Assembly (NCBI GenBank): GCA_015179125.1
Contig: WHVA01000266.1
Location: forward strand, 62,001-126,000
Origin: Gautieria morchelliformis
Lineage: Eukaryota > Basidiomycota > Agaricomycetes > Gomphales > Gomphaceae
Length of the DNA: 64,000 bases
Direction of reading: 5' to 3'
A program made the translations under genes and the position numbers. The notes under the pieces were generated by a model. That model did no database searches. It was not told the origin of the DNA and saw nothing but the letters and a program-made list of their open reading frames with translations. Shown in pieces: positions 60,795 through 64,000 of this stretch (within the stretch, counting starts at the first letter, position 1; each line of letters starts with the position of its first letter).

Positions 60795-61284
60795 TGTCAG
60801 GGGACACCCTGTTTTCCATTTCCAGTTCCGACACCACACCCAGTTCCGACTCCATTTCCGACTCCGGTTCCGGTTCCGATTCCATCTCCGCCTCCGCTTT
60901 CGGAAATGATTCCGCTTCTGGGAGAACTTCCACCAGTTCTGTTTGCCTCGCCAGTTCCACTCCAATTTCCGACTTCCACTCTCGGAACAGTGTCGGAAAT
61001 CAAGCGACTCGCGTAATAGGTGGCATCAAGGGTCAATCAAGGGTCAGGGTGGTCAGGGAGATGCAGGGTTGATGGTGGGTGCCAAGTGTTGTCCCTGGCT
61101 GCGCAGTGTAGTATAATACGGGCTCGCTGACATTGGGGGTCCTTAGACTTTTCTCTTTGGATTTCCCCTTGTCAGGTGAGAATCCCCTCTCTTGTATGCT
61201 CTGTTCATTTATACATACTTTGGATTTCCCCTTGTCAGTTGTGTGGTAGTGTGATCTCCACAACCAGCTAGGGTTGCCCTTACA
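60795..61284 (+). repeat. 3' LTR of the gypsy element
   Basis: 490 bp. It matches the 5' LTR, with scattered differences mostly in the first 120 bases (for example ACACCC against ACATGC). It is followed by GTATC, the target repeat, and then LINE ORF2 sequence. Confidence 0.94.
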
Positions 61285-64000
61285 GTATCCATCAAGGCAA
61301 GCATGCAACCGCCGAAGCCCAATTACAGACAGGTGGATTGGAGGGAATACAGAAAGATGCTTGAAGCTGAGTTAAAAGACAGGATTAGAGAGCCCATACC
61401 ACTCACTGCCCATCAGTTCCATCAAAGCTTACGAGAGTTGACAACGGCCATTCTGGATACCACAGAAGAACTAGTGCCAAAAAACAGACCGTCGGTATAC
61501 ATGAAGCGATGGTGGTCCCTACAGCTGTCACGCACCAGAGCAGAGACCAGGCGGCTCGCCAGGAGATTGTATGCACGAAGAGATGACCCGACACACACAG
61601 CACATGAAGAACACAGAGCCGCTCGGAATCGCTACGTGGAAGACATAGAGAGGTCAAAAAGAGAGCATTGGAAAGACTTCCTCGACGGTATAGATCAGAA
61701 TACGATATGGGCAGCTCACAGATACGCCTCAGCGGATGCGGGTGACGGGGGCCAGACGCGGGTACCAACGCTAGTGACAAAAAAGGCAAACGGTGCAAAG
61801 CTGATAGCAGAGACGAACAAACAAAAATCAGAACTGCTCTTCGACACCTTTTTCCCAAGGCCAGGAGAAGCGGTTGAACAAATACCGGAGGACTATGAGT
61901 ACCCCCCTCCGGAGTTCGAGTATCAGCCAATCTCAGATGAGCAGATCAGGAGAGCCGTAGACAAGCTCAACCGGTTCAAGGCGCCGGGAGAAAATGGTAT
62001 CCCCAATGAACTCATAAAGCAGTGTATTGATATCCTTCTACCGTACATAGGGCCTCTTTTCCGCGCAACTTTCGACCTCAAGGTATATCCGGCAGAGTGG
62101 AGGGATTCAATAACAAAGGTCCTCCGTAAACCAGGCAAGGCAGATTACACGGCCCCAGGTGCCTACCGGCTGATCGCACTTCTGGACACGATGGGAAAAG
62201 TGTTGTCCGCGTGTGTGGCGGAAGATCTGGTAAAGATGACGGAAAAATACCAATTGTTACCCGACAATCACTTTGGATGCAGACCTGGAAGAACGACAAC
62301 CGACGCCGTACATTACGTGGTGTCAGAGGCGAAGGATGCGTGGAGGAGAGGAAATGTACTCGGAGTGTTGTACCTGGACATCAAGGGAGCGTTTCCAAGC
62401 ATAGTGCTAGACCGGCTGGCCCACAACATGCGAAGAAGGGGAGTACCACGGGAATACACTGATTGGATATGCAGGAAAGTCCAGAACAGGCTTACCACGG
62501 TGAGCTTTGATGACTATTTCTCCGTGACCAGACCCATCGGGAGAGGAATGGATCAAGGTTGTCCGCTATCGGCAATCGCTTATCAGTTCTATAATGGTGA
62601 TCTGATTGACGTAGTGCGGCACAACAACGGAGAAGGGAGCGTAGGATTCGTGGATGATACAACCATAATAGCCAAAGGTCCGGACCTCAAGGAGGCGTTC
62701 AGTAAGCTATCGGACGTAATGGTTAGACCAGATGGGGCGAACAACTGGGCGGAAAAACACCACTGCCAGTTCGCGGTGGAAAAGTTCGGTTTGATGGGAC
62801 TCACCAGACGCAGAGAAAAAGACCCTTCCAAGCCGGGCAAAACCAGGCCGGTGGCGAGACCGTCGATAAGAATAAGGCAGCACGTCATAAAACCCACAAC
62901 AGCGCACAAGTTCTTGGGGGTGATAATGGACCAAGAACTGAGATTCAGGGAGCACGTCAACTACACGCTGAAGAAAGGAGAGGCGTACATAAACCAGTAC
63001 AGAAGGCTGGCAAAACTGTCCAAGGGAATAACAGCTAAGTACATGAGGACGTACTACATGACGGTGGCAGTCCCGAGAATGTTGTACGCAGCTGACGTCT
63101 TCCTAGTTCCAGGGACGGCCACAAGCAAGGGAACCAAGGGATTTAATAATAAGCTCGCGAGAATTCAGAGGCGAGCGGCAATAGACATTATGGGAGCCCT
63201 TGTGACAACGGCCAATGACACCCTCGATGCACACACGAACCTCCTCCCCTTCCCACTGATGGTATCCAAAATAGTGCACAGAGCGGCGGTACGACTGGCG
63301 TGCCTCCCCCAGAGCCATCCGCTCACGAAAAAAGTGAGGAAAGCAGCAAAAAGATATGTAAAACGACACAGATCTCCCCTTCATGAGATAATGCACGCTT
63401 TTAGTCTACAGCCAGATGCAATGGAAAAAAATACAAACAGTGGTGTTCGGACCGAAGTGGACGCCGGCCTTCGGCGTGAGGATTCCCCCCAACAAAGAAC
63501 AAGCGAAGAATGAGATGAACGAGCATGAGGCTGGGATCACGGTGTATACTGACGGGTCAAGCATAAACGGGGGAGTGGGGGCAGCGGCAGTGCTATTTAG
63601 GAACAGGAGAGAGAGGAAGACGGCGAGGCTCCACCTGGGCCCAGAAAGTGAGCATACTGTGTTCGAGGCGGAGCTGGCAGCGGCGGCGATGGGAGCAAGG
63701 ATGCTGAACGATGAGGGGGGGGGAGGTACACAATAGCAATGGATAGCCAGGCCGCCATCCAAGCCACTCGACAGGAACGAGCCATACCAGGACAATACAT
63801 GGTAAACGCTCTACACAGGCAGATACAGGGAGTGGTGGAGCAACAAGCAGGAGCCGAAGTGCTTGTGAGATGGGTTCCAGGGCACGAAGGGGTGGAAGGG
63901 AACGAGAGAGCCGACAAGGAGGCGAAAAGAGCGGCGGAAGGACGGAATAGCGGCGCGCGGTACATACCAACCGAGTGTCGAGGGAAGCTACCAGTGAGCA

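Larger units (their letters stand above)
56368..61072 (+). pseudogene. Gypsy pol with chromodomain, split by a solo LTR
   Basis: The frame is -1 relative to gag. Protease: PALVDCGATGQFID (DCG in place of DSG, as I recall for this group). The pol frame is cut at 57503 and resumes, shifted, at 57992. [14 protein letters not shown], a TGA at 58229-58231 (RTN-stop-GLFEP; likely CGA to TGA), then FFGLTNSPATFQ and the active-site VYLDDILIF. RNase H: EADSSDTATGGVLSQQ. Integrase: YWWPQMSRYIGQYVKTCDLC, SVDFIVELPES, VVSDRGPQFVAEL and AYHPQGDGQTEWVNQ. A chromodomain follows (HYVVERILDSRFVRGRLQFL, VKWEGYGYEENSWVPE, about 60548-60690). The frame then stays open through the polypurine tract and 278 bp into the 3' LTR. 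Confidence 0.92.
54519..61284 (+). mobile_element. Ty3/gypsy chromovirus, nearly full length
   Basis: The LTRs at 54519-55008 and 60795-61284 are each 490 bp, begin TGTCAGGGG and end CCCTTACA, and differ at only a small number of sites, so insertion is fairly recent. They are flanked by GTATC (54514-54518 and 61285-61289). Internal order: gag, protease, RT, RNase H, integrase, chromodomain. A polypurine tract (60781-60794) abuts the 3' LTR. Pol is split by a solo copia LTR. Stops in gag (55580) and RT (58229) also disable it. Confidence 0.95.
53758..63990 (+). pseudogene. LINE ORF2: APE endonuclease, RT, RNase H; split by gypsy
   Basis: Part 1 (53758-54518) is an APE-like endonuclease: RQQNVNKS, IQEPY, LGDFNRHHP and KSDHLPV carry the expected Asn, Glu, Asp/Asn and Asp-His residues. 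Part 2 resumes at 61285, is read openly from about 61290 and contains the RT: RFKAPGENGIPNE, YRLIALLDTMGK, GVLYLDIKGAFPS, GMDQGCPLSA and the active-site FVDD (62646-62657). A frameshift in an A7 run (63424-63430) precedes RNase H (ITVYTDGSSINGG, FEAELAA), and a second in a G run (63714-63723) precedes AMDSQAAIQATR and WVPGHEGVEGNERADKEAKR. Removing the gypsy element and one GTATC rejoins the two parts. It runs off the window. Confidence 0.9.
51700..64000 (+). mobile_element. Tad-like LINE (non-LTR retrotransposon), interrupted
   Basis: A two-ORF LINE with a gag-like ORF1 and an ORF2 carrying APE endonuclease, reverse transcriptase and RNase H, the layout of the fungal Tad1 group. ORF2 is split at 54518/61285 by a gypsy element; the coding sequence picks up again after it. 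The 5' boundary is approximate and the 3' end lies beyond 64000. It is inactive because of the insert, a nonsense codon in ORF1 and two frameshifts near the 3' end of ORF2. Confidence 0.88.

Overview
The window looks like about 64 kb of a basidiomycete nuclear genome, probably an Agaricomycete. The evidence is genes split by many 45-67 nt GT-AG introns, fungal gene families (Rrp14/SURF6, LCB1, a SPO14-type phospholipase D, a Zrg17/Msc2-like zinc transporter, a PF00891-type O-methyltransferase, a NACHT gene fragment), and Ty1/copia, Ty3/gypsy chromovirus, Tad-like LINE and PIF/Harbinger elements. I saw no tRNA, rRNA or CRISPR array.

Region 1 (1-15 kb) is a transposon graveyard. A broken NACHT/NLR gene stops where a degraded copia element begins (1341-6455, minus strand). 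Next come GC-rich repeats, a solo LTR of a diverged copia subfamily (7337-7763), a minisatellite, a frameshifted cysteine-cluster gene remnant and a 700 bp foldback structure. A decayed gypsy remnant (10.71-14.94 kb) follows. It has a large extra ORF after the integrase, and is interrupted by a solo copia LTR (TSD GTACA). Its short LTR contains a PIF/Harbinger-derived element (TSD TAA).

Region 2 (15-20 kb) is mostly non-coding, with a 72 bp tandem duplication, a G-quadruplex-capable tract and one low-confidence two-exon mini-gene.

Region 3 (20-51.3 kb) is a gene island. On the minus strand are RRP14 (ribosome biogenesis), a CDF zinc transporter and LCB1 (sphingolipid synthesis). On the plus strand are a condensation-like acyltransferase with a frame problem, an aldo/keto reductase, an FHA protein with Ki-67-like repeats, a CinA-C domain protein and a small secreted protein. 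On the minus strand again are an O-methyltransferase, a WW-domain protein, phospholipase D and a multi-copy-type hypothetical gene. I reconstructed exon structures by hand for most of these, and the reading phases close for all except the acyltransferase and the O-methyltransferase. Not every PLD or hypothetical-gene exon was resolved.

Region 4 (about 51.7-64 kb) is a three-level nested insertion. A Tad-like LINE (ORF1 and ORF2 overlapping by ATGA) is split in ORF2 by a Ty3/gypsy chromovirus (54519-61284, 490 bp LTRs, TSD GTATC). That element's pol is itself split by a solo copia LTR (57504-57991, TSD GCATC). The gypsy element has a 10-nt match suggesting Tf1-like self-priming. Five in-frame stops in repeats and in the NACHT gene can each be explained by one C:G to T:A transition.
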